Below, in pieces: positions 1 through 6,402 of a DNA stretch of 6,610 bases (positions are counted from its first letter, which is position 1; every line of letters begins with the position of its first letter). The DNA is from Lachnospiraceae bacterium UBA3821. Lineage in GTDB: Bacteria > Bacillota > Clostridia > Lachnospirales > Lachnospiraceae. Position numbers and translations under genes: made by a program. A model generated the notes under the pieces. That model made no database searches. It worked only from the letters and a program-made list of their open reading frames with translations, and was not told where the DNA came from. The DNA is taken from the NCBI GenBank assembly GCA_002368865.1, contig DFDT01000065.1:1-6610 (forward strand), written 5' to 3'.

Positions 1-1855
1 TCTTGCTGACTGTCAGGCTCGCCTCTGCATTTTGGGTATAGGTATTAGTAATCAATGCAACATTTTGTCCGGTACCTTCGTTAATATCTCCTTCTACCAA
101 AGTTATCGGCGTGCATGCCACATTCAATACATATCCCGCTACACTTGCAGACTCTGTATCCTCTTCAAATTCATAAGCTTTCTCAGCAGTCAGATTATAG
201 ATTTTAGTTACGGATCCGTTTTTATATACTGTAAAATAATGCTTTGTACTGCCCAATGTTCCATTGGTATTCTGTACATACAGACCAGAATCAGACTCCT
301 TCACAGCCACTTTATAAACGGATTTAACTGTAGCACCATCATTATTTACTATGGCTTTTTTCAACCCAAGTACAGCATTCTTCTTGGTATATGTATTAGT
401 AATTGTAGTGACATTGGCTCCCTCATTAAGCTTCACTGTAGTGCCGCTGTCAATTCCTTTTCCGCTTACCGCCAACGCCAAACCGGTTACTGCGGCATCT
501 GTCGTATCTTCTTCAAAGGTATACTCATTTGTACCTGTGAGACCGGATATAGTCAATCCTACATCACCTACCGGTACCTCAAAGAATGTTTTTGCCCCCA
601 GATTTCCCGATATATCGTTTACATACTGACCATTAGTCTTATCGAATACCGCAACTTTAAAAGACTCCTTTGTTGTGAATCCCGCTGGGCATACTACTGC
701 TTTCTTTAATGTCAGACTTGCTGATCCGGGTGCAGTGTATTTGTTATTTACAAATACATTGCTTATTCCTAATGATACCTCACCTGTACCACCGGGTAAT
801 TCTTTCTCATTACCGTCCGTGATACTTACTCTCTCATACCCTGCAAGCCCCAGATCCGGTTCCGTGATCGTGTACTTTACTCCTACAGGCACATTGCTGA
901 TCACAACACTCTGACCGGCTTTTAAACTATAATTCTTTTCATCGTTGGCGCCAAAAGAAACAACTCCCTGATCAACGCCTGCTACTGTTACATTATAGTT
1001 TCCTGCGGTCGCAAATGATACTTTTATGTCAAATGTCTGGTTCACATTATATCCGGTACCAGCCATCTGCTTGGTGATCACCACGCTGCCTTTAGGCTCA
1101 CCATAACTGTTCTCTACAACTACTGCATCTACGGTATCCTTCGCAATGGTACCCGTGATACCGGCACTTTGATCAGTTATTGTACTTGCCCCTTTGGTGT
1201 ATTTCTCAAATGCATATCCTGCCGCATTATCCTCATCGCTCAAATCCTGCTCTGTTACCGTGTACTTCACGCCTTCGGGAATCTCACTGATCTCAAGTGT
1301 CTCCCCATCTGTCAATTCATAGGTAACAGTCTTCTGAGCCGTGAAACTTGTATTGCTGGTAGTACTTCCCTTCACTACTTTATAAGTACCGTCAGTATCG
1401 AACACAACGTCAATCTTATATTTCTTTTTCGCAGAGTAAGTAGCCGCTCCTTTATCACCCTCAACATTCTTCTTTACTGTCAAGCTGCCCTTCGGTGCGG
1501 TATAGTTGTTCACAAATGTAATGGTATCTCCTGCCGCACCTATATTGTGTTCATTATCCGGGGATGTCAAAGTATAATTAGCCGGAATATTCTCTTCTCT
1601 CACACGGATTTTCTTAATATCGTCTGTGAGTCCGGAGAGAATTACCGTATCCCCCGCCTTCATATCCACATAGGCTATACCGTTCGTAAATGTAAGCTTG
1701 CTGATACCGGAAACACCTGTCACATCAATAGCGCCATTAAAACTGGTATCCAGATTTCCGGCACTGTTTGATATCTCAATCTTCATTCTGAAGGTACGCC
1801 CGATATTTGTATCTGTATCCCCCGTAACCTCTTTACGGATCGTGAAGGTATCATC
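1..1855 (-). repeat. Tandem Ig-like isopeptide (Cna-B/DUF7601-like) stalk domains, at least five complete plus one partial
   Basis: Five diverged domains follow each other at residues ~788-907, 910-1040, 1041-1163, 1165-1280 and 1281-1396, and a further one begins at ~1397 (ASLTVSK). Each starts with a Lys-bearing strand (FTIRKEV, SLTVKKNV, SVVITKQM, SLTLKKAV, LGLKKAI). Each carries a Glu strand (RVREEN, YTVTEQD, YTITEPD, YTFEEDT, YEFEEDT) and ends in an Asn strand (FVNNY, VENSY, FVNNKY, ITNTYT, ITNTYT). That Lys-Glu-Asn order is the hallmark of intramolecular isopeptide domains of the Cna-B and pilin type. Short linkers such as APKGS, EPKGS and APGS join the domains. The copies are protein-level repeats with modest DNA identity. 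The Cna-B versus DUF7601 label is by resemblance only. Confidence 0.78.
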
Positions 1856-4216
1856 CCTACTGGTATTGTTAAACACTACCTGCGCCTTCTTAATTGCAGT
1901 CGTACCGTTGCCGTCTGCATCCACCGCTGAGAAATAGCTGACTGCTCCGGGTACATACGTAGTGACGCCATTCACTACTTTTTCTGTGACGTTGAATATT
2001 GCATAAAATACCTGCGTATTGTCTTCATACAATCCGACTGTGCTGTCAGCCTTTCCAACTTCTCTGATGCGATAGACGTTTTTGCCCGCTGCCATTTCCG
2101 GAACAGGGATTGCAATCGTACGCTCATCATTAGTTACGATATAGTTGCTTGTGATAGCCCCCGTCGTCACTTTGATCGGTTTAAACGTTTTATCATCATC
2201 ATCAAATTTTTCAAGAATAAACTCAAATACCTGATCTTTATCAGCATATGCCCCGTCAACCTTCTTGTAGGCCATAAGCTGCACGGTTGTCTGCTGCTTC
2301 AGTCCTCTGTATACAAAATGGAATTCACCATTCAAACCAAGTTTTGTATGTCCGGCGCAAATTGCCCATCCGCACGATGTTTTACCAAGGTCTAAAGTCG
2401 ACCTTTCTTTCGGAACAAGAAACATACCGCCGGCCGTGTCGGTTTCCACATGAGTAGCGCTTGCCAGGTTCCAGACAATATGCTGTGCAATATCATCGGC
2501 TTCATCATTCGTTTCACTTCCAAAGCCACCTGTTTGCGTAAATGTGTCAACATACTTCCCCGATCCATTATCAACTTCGATCTTCGCAATCTTAACATCA
2601 GCAGTCTTCTTGAAATTGAAAACAATTACCTGATTGGGATTCTTTTTAATTCTTACTGCACTTGTCGTACCAATTACATCAAGATAATCATCCCCATCAA
2701 GATAAATGGTAGTACCATCCGGGAAATTGGTAGTATCAATCTCCAACTTACTGTTTTTCACTTTCGGATATATAGTGGCCTCATGAGAAGCCATTTCCTT
2801 GGAGATTTCCTGCATCTCTTCAATCATCTTCTGAACTGCAGCATCAATTTCCGACTTAGATGTCACAATTTTTACATAATCCGCACTTCCGTTATCTTTT
2901 TTTACCAGTTCCTTTGAATCTTCCCCTATGATCACAACAGGAGTAGCCGGTGTATTTCCTCCAAAGCGCAGTTTATCATTATCTCCTCCAGATGTCTGTA
3001 TCACTTCACCAACCAAAAATGTTCCCGGCACCTGTATATCTCCATCCCCGGACAGATCAGGATCCAGATTATTGCCATTGGGCGTGTAAGATTTCGTTGC
3101 CATATTGGTCTCACTATGCCCATGCTGTGAGATAGAATCAGAAACCACTCCATAATTCACTGATTCACCTAAAACCGAAAGAAAGGTATAGTCTTTTGTC
3201 GGTACAGTCTTCACGAGATTGATCACATCGTAATCTGTAGTGCCAACACGGTTTAAGCCCTCATAATACACCTTGTACCCAAGCACATCTTTACCATTCT
3301 CAATGTCATAGCATTGAACGGGAGGTTCCGATAGAACATTTGTCATATTAGGGGTAAATCCAGTCTCAGCCTTGATAAGTTTTACACTTACCATTTTCTC
3401 CGAGCCGGTATATTTTCCGTTCGTTTCATTACTCCCTTTTTTATTTCCATTCTTGTCATACCAACTGTCCACCGTAATATCAATCTTCTTGCTGGAACCG
3501 TTTGTCACCAGCTTCTGAAGATAATATGTAATATCGCCACTGTAATGTATCAAAGTGGTTAAAACCCATACATTATCTTCTTCCGTAATCTCAGTTGCCT
3601 TGTCAAAATTCAGACGGATTACATAACTGTGGTCTCCCTCATCATTTTTACCAATGTTCACAACCGCCTTATCTGCATCACTGGTCGTACCCAAAAATTT
3701 ATATCCGGAGATAGAATCCGACTGCTTCGTTACCTGTTCGTAGGTGAGATTGGTCTTTGTACCACCATCTGTAAATTCAATGGTGTCTCCGTAATATAGT
3801 CTGGCAGAAGGAGTATATAAATCAGGATCAAAGGAAGCCATAGAATTCCACTCCAGACTTTTCTGATCATCATCCGTAGCAAATGAAGCAAAATGTGTCA
3901 CATGAACTGTCTGGCTTGGCTGATTAATATTTGCAATGTCTTCAAATCCCCATCCAGCCAACTTGCCATCAGAATCCTTCAGTCTGATCACAATATGATA
4001 AGACTTTCCTGACTCTGTCGTCAGGTCTGGCGCAGTAGGCGTTACATAATCGCTGCCGTAGAAATTGATCGTCACCGGATAATCCACCACCGGCTCCGCC
4101 GCCTCCGCCTTCATCACGAACGCGGGCTCGATCAGCCCCAGCATCATTGCAAATATCGCCAGATACGCCAACACCTTTCTGAAACCTTTAAAACTGTTTT
4201 TCCCATCCTTTTTCAT
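1..4216 (-). CDS. Giant sortase-linked surface adhesin (choice-of-anchor A head, pilin-like isopeptide stalk), 3' end outside window
   Basis: The frame is open from ATG at 4216 to the left edge, giving 1405 codons with no stop, so the C-terminus and any LPxTG-type signal are missing. Residues 1-39 are a signal peptide: a Lys/Arg-rich start, a hydrophobic core at about 15-34, and likely cleavage after AEA. Residues 40-340 are an unassigned beta-rich region. Residues ~343-640 resemble choice-of-anchor A adhesin domains, with TTIYLDGDDYL, QVIVFNF, HIVWNL, GGMFLVP, GWAICAGH and GEFHFVY in the family order. Residues ~641-787 are FctA/Spy0128-like. From ~788 a series of Ig-like domains of about 115-130 residues follows. 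Few cysteines are present (302, 615, 620, 1176, 1367), so stability probably comes from Lys-Asn isopeptide bonds. The ATG is supported by a good Shine-Dalgarno and by the signal peptide that follows at once. The gene lies 42 bases after the class B sortase, its probable processing enzyme. The bound ligand is unknown. Confidence 0.9.
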   Translation of the reverse strand, partial: MKKDGKNSFKGFRKVLAYLAIFAMMLGLIEPAFVMKAEAAEPVVDYPVTINFYGSDYVTPTAPDLTTESGKSYHIVIRLKDSDGKLAGWGFEDIANINQPSQTVHVTHFASFATDDDQKSLEWNSMASFDPDLYTPSARLYYGDTIEFTDGGTKTNLTYEQVTKQSDSISGYKFLGTTSDADKAVVNIGKNDEGDHSYVIRLNFDKATEITEEDNVWVLTTLIHYSGDITYYLQKLVTNGSSKKIDITVDSWYDKNGNKKGSNETNGKYTGSEKMVSVKLIKAETGFTPNMTNVLSEPPVQCYDIENGKDVLGYKVYYEGLNRVGTTDYDVINLVKTVPTKDYTFLSVLGESVNYGVVSDSISQHGHSETNMATKSYTPNGNNLDPDLSGDGDIQVPGTFLVGEVIQTSGGDNDKLRFGGNTPATPVVIIGEDSKELVKKDNGSADYVKIVTSKSEIDAAVQKMIEEMQEISKEMASHEATIYPKVKNSKLEIDTTNFPDGTTIYLDGDDYLDVIGTTSAVRIKKNPNQVIVFNFKKTADVKIAKIEVDNGSGKYVDTFTQTGGFGSETNDEADDIAQHIVWNLASATHVETDTAGGMFLVPKERSTLDLGKTSCGWAICAGHTKLGLNGEFHFVYRGLKQQTTVQLMAYKKVDGAYADKDQVFEFILEKFDDDDKTFKPIKVTTGAITSNYIVTNDERTIAIPVPEMAAGKNVYRIREVGKADSTVGLYEDNTQVFYAIFNVTEKVVNGVTTYVPGAVSYFSAVDADGNGTTAIKKAQVVFNNTSRDDTFTIRKEVTGDTDTNIGRTFRMKIEISNSAGNLDTSFNGAIDVTGVSGISKLTFTNGIAYVDMKAGDTVILSGLTDDIKKIRVREENIPANYTLTSPDNEHNIGAAGDTITFVNNYTAPKGSLTVKKNVEGDKGAATYSAKKKYKIDVVFDTDGTYKVVKGSTTSNTSFTAQKTVTYELTDGETLEISEIPEGVKYTVTEQDLSDEDNAAGYAFEKYTKGASTITDQSAGITGTIAKDTVDAVVVENSYGEPKGSVVITKQMAGTGYNVNQTFDIKVSFATAGNYNVTVAGVDQGVVSFGANDEKNYSLKAGQSVVISNVPVGVKYTITEPDLGLAGYERVSITDGNEKELPGGTGEVSLGISNVFVNNKYTAPGSASLTLKKAVVCPAGFTTKESFKVAVFDKTNGQYVNDISGNLGAKTFFEVPVGDVGLTISGLTGTNEYTFEEDTTDAAVTGLALAVSGKGIDSGTTVKLNEGANVTTITNTYTKKNAVLGLKKAIVNNDGATVKSVYKVAVKESDSGLYVQNTNGTLGSTKHYFTVYKNGSVTKIYNLTAEKAYEFEEDTESASVAGYVLNVACTPITLVEGDINEGTGQNVALITNTYTQNAEASLTVSK
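1856..2296 (-). other. FctA/Spy0128-like pilin isopeptide domain (residues ~641-787)
   Basis: This segment matches the plan of the streptococcal pilin isopeptide-linkage domain. It has a first strand with lysines (QLMAYKK, K651/K652), then FEFILEKF, then IVTNDERTIAIPVPEM. The 'Y.I.E' strand is VYRIREV (E719), followed by TQVFYAIFNVTE and a last strand VVFNNT (N783/N784). In Spy0128-type pilins the Lys and Asn join spontaneously with help from the Glu, and the candidate residues are all present in that order. The domain joins the adhesive head to the repeated stalk. Which of the paired Lys and Asn react cannot be decided from sequence alone. Confidence 0.7.
2297..3190 (-). other. Choice-of-anchor A-type adhesive head domain (residues ~343-640)
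   Basis: This is a domain inside the giant adhesin. It opens with FLSVLGESVNYGVVSDSI and ETNMATKSYTP, which resemble the 'LG...Y.V' and 'ETN.A' start of choice-of-anchor A domains. It continues through an acidic/amphipathic helical stretch at residues ~452-481 (EIDAAVQKMIEEMQEISKEM). It ends with the beta-helix-like block around IVWNL, FLVP, TSCGWAIC and EFHFVY. Family membership is recognised from motif order by eye, without a profile search. Related domains sit at the outer end of long sortase-anchored proteins, which fits its place before the stalk here. The exact N-terminal boundary is uncertain. Confidence 0.68.
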
Positions 4217-4235
4217 AACCTTTTCCTCTCCTTTT
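4217..4235 (-). promoter_or_regulatory. Ribosome binding site of the adhesin gene
   Basis: Reading leftward, the bases just before the ATG at 4216 are AAAAGGAGAGGAAAAGGTT. GGAGAGG ends 8 bases before the start codon, a good Shine-Dalgarno at a normal distance. It fixes the start chosen for the giant protein. It is clearly stronger than anything in front of the sortase gene. Confidence 0.8.
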
Positions 4236-4258
4236 CACCGTTCTTCCGTGATCGGTGC

Positions 4259-5191
4259 CTAATACCAATGCGTAAACAACAATTTTGCCACTGTCACAAC
4301 CCGCACTTTGCTCGATCCGCATGTGGACAGGACAATACATCTGTCCTCCTCCGTCAGCGGCTCCTCCGCAAAATAGGCCCTGCTGTCTCCATAGTCCTTC
4401 AATGCCTCCCACAGCTGCACCGGATCCTGCGGTTCACTGTGTGTGTAAACAAACTCTCCGGAGTCGTCCTTCACAAAATTATCCGCCAACAGATGCACGT
4501 CCGAGTATGACGTGCAGGCGACGATCTCATAAAGACTGACCGAATCTTCCTCATAGGTAAATATATATTTATGTGACTCCCTAAACTGTGCATTGTTATG
4601 ATAATCATGCACCTGGGCGAACATGGTGCCGTTCTTCATGTTGTGCCCGTAAAGGATCGTCACAGGATCCTCCAGATCGGGGGAATTGATATTTTCCATG
4701 AATATACAGCCGGGATACCCTGCGCTGCCATCCAGGTTGCGTTTCAGATAGTAATCTCTCTGCGACGCATTTCTGAGGATCGGATAATCAATCTTGGTGT
4801 CCGGGATCATAATATATCCCACTACATCGCTGTTGACCTCCCGGTAGGCTGCGAAATCCGGTCCTCCGTTCAGGTACTGCCTGTAGCTTTCCGGATCCTC
4901 ACAGGTTTCCAGAAAATCTTTCATTTTCTGTTCATTCGCCTCGCGGTAGGCCTGCTCCTGTTCCTCGGGCGTCTCCTGCTGTTCCTTCGGCTTCTGCGCC
5001 ACATCCGTGATCCACGCCGTTCGATTCAGTTCCTCATACACTTCCTGCTGCTGCTCGTTCTGCCTGTTGTACCCGATCTGATAGATCACATAGATCAGAA
5101 TGATCAGTAACGCCGCTATGATGATCCCGATCAGGGCCGGATATTTTTTGAAAAAATCCCGGATCGAGAACTGTTTCCATTTCTCCTTCAT
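4259..5191 (-). CDS. srtB: Class B sortase (membrane-anchored cysteine transpeptidase)
   Basis: This 310-residue protein is predicted to cleave a C-terminal sorting signal and join the substrate to the cell wall or to another pilin-like subunit, outside the membrane. A cytoplasmic Lys/Arg-rich N-terminus leads into one membrane segment at about residues 18-39. A Gln/Glu-rich, probably helical spacer follows (~44-90), then the catalytic domain. Class B motifs are present: EVNSDVVGYIMIPDTKIDYP (119-137), GCIFMEN, the catalytic His in LYGHNMKNGTMF (H183), and LSTC with catalytic C291 followed by R297 (SSKVRVV). All three catalytic residues are intact. The ATG at 5191 is the only workable start, since an in-frame stop lies upstream and the next Met is residue 90. 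Its Shine-Dalgarno is weak (AAGAGCGAG). It lies directly upstream of the adhesin, its likely substrate. It may be housekeeping-like or pilus-assembling; sequence alone does not tell. Confidence 0.93.
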   Translation of the reverse strand: MKEKWKQFSIRDFFKKYPALIGIIIAALLIILIYVIYQIGYNRQNEQQQEVYEELNRTAWITDVAQKPKEQQETPEEQEQAYREANEQKMKDFLETCEDPESYRQYLNGGPDFAAYREVNSDVVGYIMIPDTKIDYPILRNASQRDYYLKRNLDGSAGYPGCIFMENINSPDLEDPVTILYGHNMKNGTMFAQVHDYHNNAQFRESHKYIFTYEEDSVSLYEIVACTSYSDVHLLADNFVKDDSGEFVYTHSEPQDPVQLWEALKDYGDSRAYFAEEPLTEEDRCIVLSTCGSSKVRVVTVAKLLFTHWY

Positions 5192-5220
5192 TGTTAACTT
5201 ACTCGCTCTTTGTTATCAAT

Positions 5221-5253
5221 ATATTGTGTATACAATTTGCAAAAATACAATAT
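5221..5253. repeat. AT-rich inverted and direct repeat cluster upstream of the sortase
   Basis: ATATTGT (5221-5227) and ACAATAT (5247-5253) are a perfect inverted pair. Within the same stretch ATTGTGTATACAAT (5223-5236) is a near palindrome, and ATACAAT occurs twice as a direct repeat (5230-5236 and 5245-5251), 15 bases apart. This could be a regulator binding site or an RNA stem in the leader. No specific regulator family is recognised, and AT-rich DNA makes such matches easier by chance. Confidence 0.35.
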
Positions 5254-5285
5254 TTTGCGGTGCATTTTCCTGTTTTTAAGGACAC

Positions 5286-5307
5286 AAAAAAGGCGTTCCT
5301 GCCTTTT
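5286..5307 (-). terminator. Terminator-like hairpin inside the sortase leader
   Basis: Reading leftward, AAAAGGC pairs with GCCTTTT across the six-base loop AGGAAC, and the T run continues to six T. The stem is short (7 pairs, four of them A-T), so it is weaker than the transporter terminator. It lies about 95 bases before the sortase ATG and downstream of the predicted promoter. It could therefore be a leaky or conditional attenuator, or a back-up terminator. No known riboswitch class was recognised in the leader. Confidence 0.45.
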
Positions 5308-5396
5308 CTCAAGTTCAGAAATACCTTATCTTATTGTTGCAAAAGTAACGATGTGCTTTGGCAATTTTCATCATTCAAGCTAACATGCACAGTTCT

Positions 5397-5424
5397 ATTA
5401 TATCACGGTTTTTTGATAACGCAA
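5397..5424 (-). promoter_or_regulatory. Extended -10 promoter for the sortase-adhesin operon
   Basis: On the minus strand TATAAT (5402-5397) is a perfect -10 box preceded by TGA, forming TGnTATAAT. A partial -35, TTGCGT (5424-5419), lies 16 bases upstream. Transcription would begin near 5390, leaving a leader of about 200 bases before the sortase ATG. It sits just after the terminator of the transporter genes, the expected place for a new operon promoter. The prediction is from consensus only, and the -35 matches in three of six positions. Confidence 0.7.
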
Positions 5425-5434
5425 GTCATTTATT

Positions 5435-5473
5435 AAAAAAATGCTGCCCATAACTTTTCGCCATGGACAGCAT
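5435..5473 (-). terminator. Intrinsic terminator of the sugar transporter operon
   Basis: On the minus strand ATGCTGTCCAT (5473-5463) pairs with ATGGGCAGCAT (5451-5441), giving 11 pairs including one G-U. The loop is 11 bases and seven T follow directly (5441-5435). It begins 21 bases after the stop codon of the MalG-type permease, so it closes that operon. There is no T run on the other side, so it works for leftward transcription only. Confidence 0.9.
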
Positions 5474-5494
5474 CCCATATTTCTTCAATATCCG

Positions 5495-6376
5495 TCAGCC
5501 CTTTACACCGCCGAGCGCCACGCCCGACACAATGTATTTTGACAATATGAGATAAACAACGATCACCGGGAATATAGAGAATGCAATCATCGCATAAACC
5601 TGCCCCATATCAAACTTCAGGAAGTCTGCGGAACGAAGGTTAGCGATCAAAATCGGGAGCGTCTTCATCTTGCTGTCGTGAAGGATCAACTGCGGAGTAA
5701 AGTAATTGTTCCAGCTCGATACGAACGAGAAGATTGCCTGTACTGCCAGTGCCGGCTTCATCAGTGGAATCACGATGCTGTTGAAGATCCGTATCTCACC
5801 AGCTCCGTCGATTCTCGCCGCCTCAAGCAGTGCTAACGGAAGTGTGCTCTCCATGTACTGTTTCATATAGAAGAATACCACCGGCGACGCGATAGCCGGA
5901 ACAACCAACGGTATGAAGTTATCCTCCAGCTTCATTCCTCTGATCAACTGCAGGAAACCGAGTGCGGTAACCTGTGTCGGGATCATCATAATCGCAAGAA
6001 TGAACGTGAAGAGAAAATTCTTCAGTGCAAAATCATAAGCATGCAATGCATACGCCGTCATTGCTGAAAAATAAACACAAAGTGCTGCCGTAAGACCCGA
6101 TACCAAAATACTGTTGATCATGCCGCGCAATACCGGTTGGGAACTGTGGAACAGATTGTCAAAATTCTTTAACAGATTTCCTCCGGGCACTGCCGTAAAT
6201 CCTGAGGTGATCAGTGAACCGTGGCTTCTGGTTGCATTGATCAGCAATACATAAAACCAGAACAGACACATAATGCTCACTAACACCAAAACAATATAAC
6301 AAACCGCTCTCCGGAAACGCATATGCGCGCCGGCGCTCTTATGATTATCAACATTCCTATTTGTTTGATCAGCCAT
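5495..6376 (-). CDS. Sugar ABC transporter permease, MalG/UgpE type (CUT1 family)
   Basis: This 293-residue integral membrane protein would be one half of the membrane channel of a carbohydrate importer, working with the MalF-type partner just upstream, an extracytoplasmic binding protein and an ATPase that lie outside the window. About six membrane segments can be seen (~24-46, 86-111, 119-141, 154-173, 200-222, 258-280). The cytoplasmic EAA loop that docks the ATPase is clear: EAARIDGAGE (185-194), then IPLMKP (203-208). The protein ends in VSGVALGGVKG, the usual tail of MalG-type subunits, and its length is normal. The start is supported by a perfect AAGGAGG, 9 bases upstream. The gene begins 26 bases after the partner's stop and ends just before a strong terminator, so it is the last gene of its operon. 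The sugar carried cannot be read from the sequence. Confidence 0.95.
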   Translation of the reverse strand: MADQTNRNVDNHKSAGAHMRFRRAVCYIVLVLVSIMCLFWFYVLLINATRSHGSLITSGFTAVPGGNLLKNFDNLFHSSQPVLRGMINSILVSGLTAALCVYFSAMTAYALHAYDFALKNFLFTFILAIMMIPTQVTALGFLQLIRGMKLEDNFIPLVVPAIASPVVFFYMKQYMESTLPLALLEAARIDGAGEIRIFNSIVIPLMKPALAVQAIFSFVSSWNNYFTPQLILHDSKMKTLPILIANLRSADFLKFDMGQVYAMIAFSIFPVIVVYLILSKYIVSGVALGGVKG

Positions 6377-6385
6377 TTCTCTCTA

Positions 6386-6392
6386 CCTCCTT
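6386..6392 (-). promoter_or_regulatory. Ribosome binding site of the MalG-type permease
   Basis: AAGGAGG on the minus strand is a full match to the anti-Shine-Dalgarno of 16S rRNA and lies 9 bases before the ATG at 6376. It settles that start codon. It sits in the 26-base gap after the upstream permease, as expected inside an operon. Confidence 0.88.
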
Positions 6393-6402
6393 ATCTCATT
6401 CA

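Noticed and set aside
32..709. Plus-strand open frame of 225 codons opposite the adhesin stalk
   Set aside because: It is rich in Cys, Ile, Tyr and Ser with no recognisable domain, and it lies fully antisense to a continuous coding frame with clear domain repeats.
1..1855. CRISPR-like periodic repeats
   Set aside because: The periodicity is of 115-130 residue protein domains with low DNA identity, not short identical repeats with unique spacers.
1169..1937. Two overlapping plus-strand open frames
   Set aside because: They are antisense to the FctA-like and stalk domains, have no ribosome site that stands out, and their composition is that of a reverse-frame shadow.
2192..2203. Short run of four GAT codons (Asp-Asp-Asp-Asp) as a phase-variable repeat
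   Set aside because: Four trinucleotide units cause no frame change when slipping and are too few to suggest instability.
2392..2917. Minus- and plus-strand frames of 77 and 155 codons within the adhesin head
   Set aside because: The minus-strand one is in another frame of the same coding region, and the plus-strand one is antisense. The main frame shows conserved adhesin motifs here.
4598..5110. Plus-strand open frame of 170 codons opposite the sortase
   Set aside because: It is a Leu/Ile-rich shadow of a sortase gene whose catalytic motifs are complete.
5286..5402. Known riboswitch in the sortase leader (c-di-GMP, cobalamin, preQ1 considered)
   Set aside because: None of the conserved core sequences of these classes could be found by eye; only the simple hairpin is supported.
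5191..5436. Plus-strand open frame of 81 codons across the intergenic region
   Set aside because: It runs through the predicted promoter and leader hairpin and has no domain, and every supported gene lies on the other strand.
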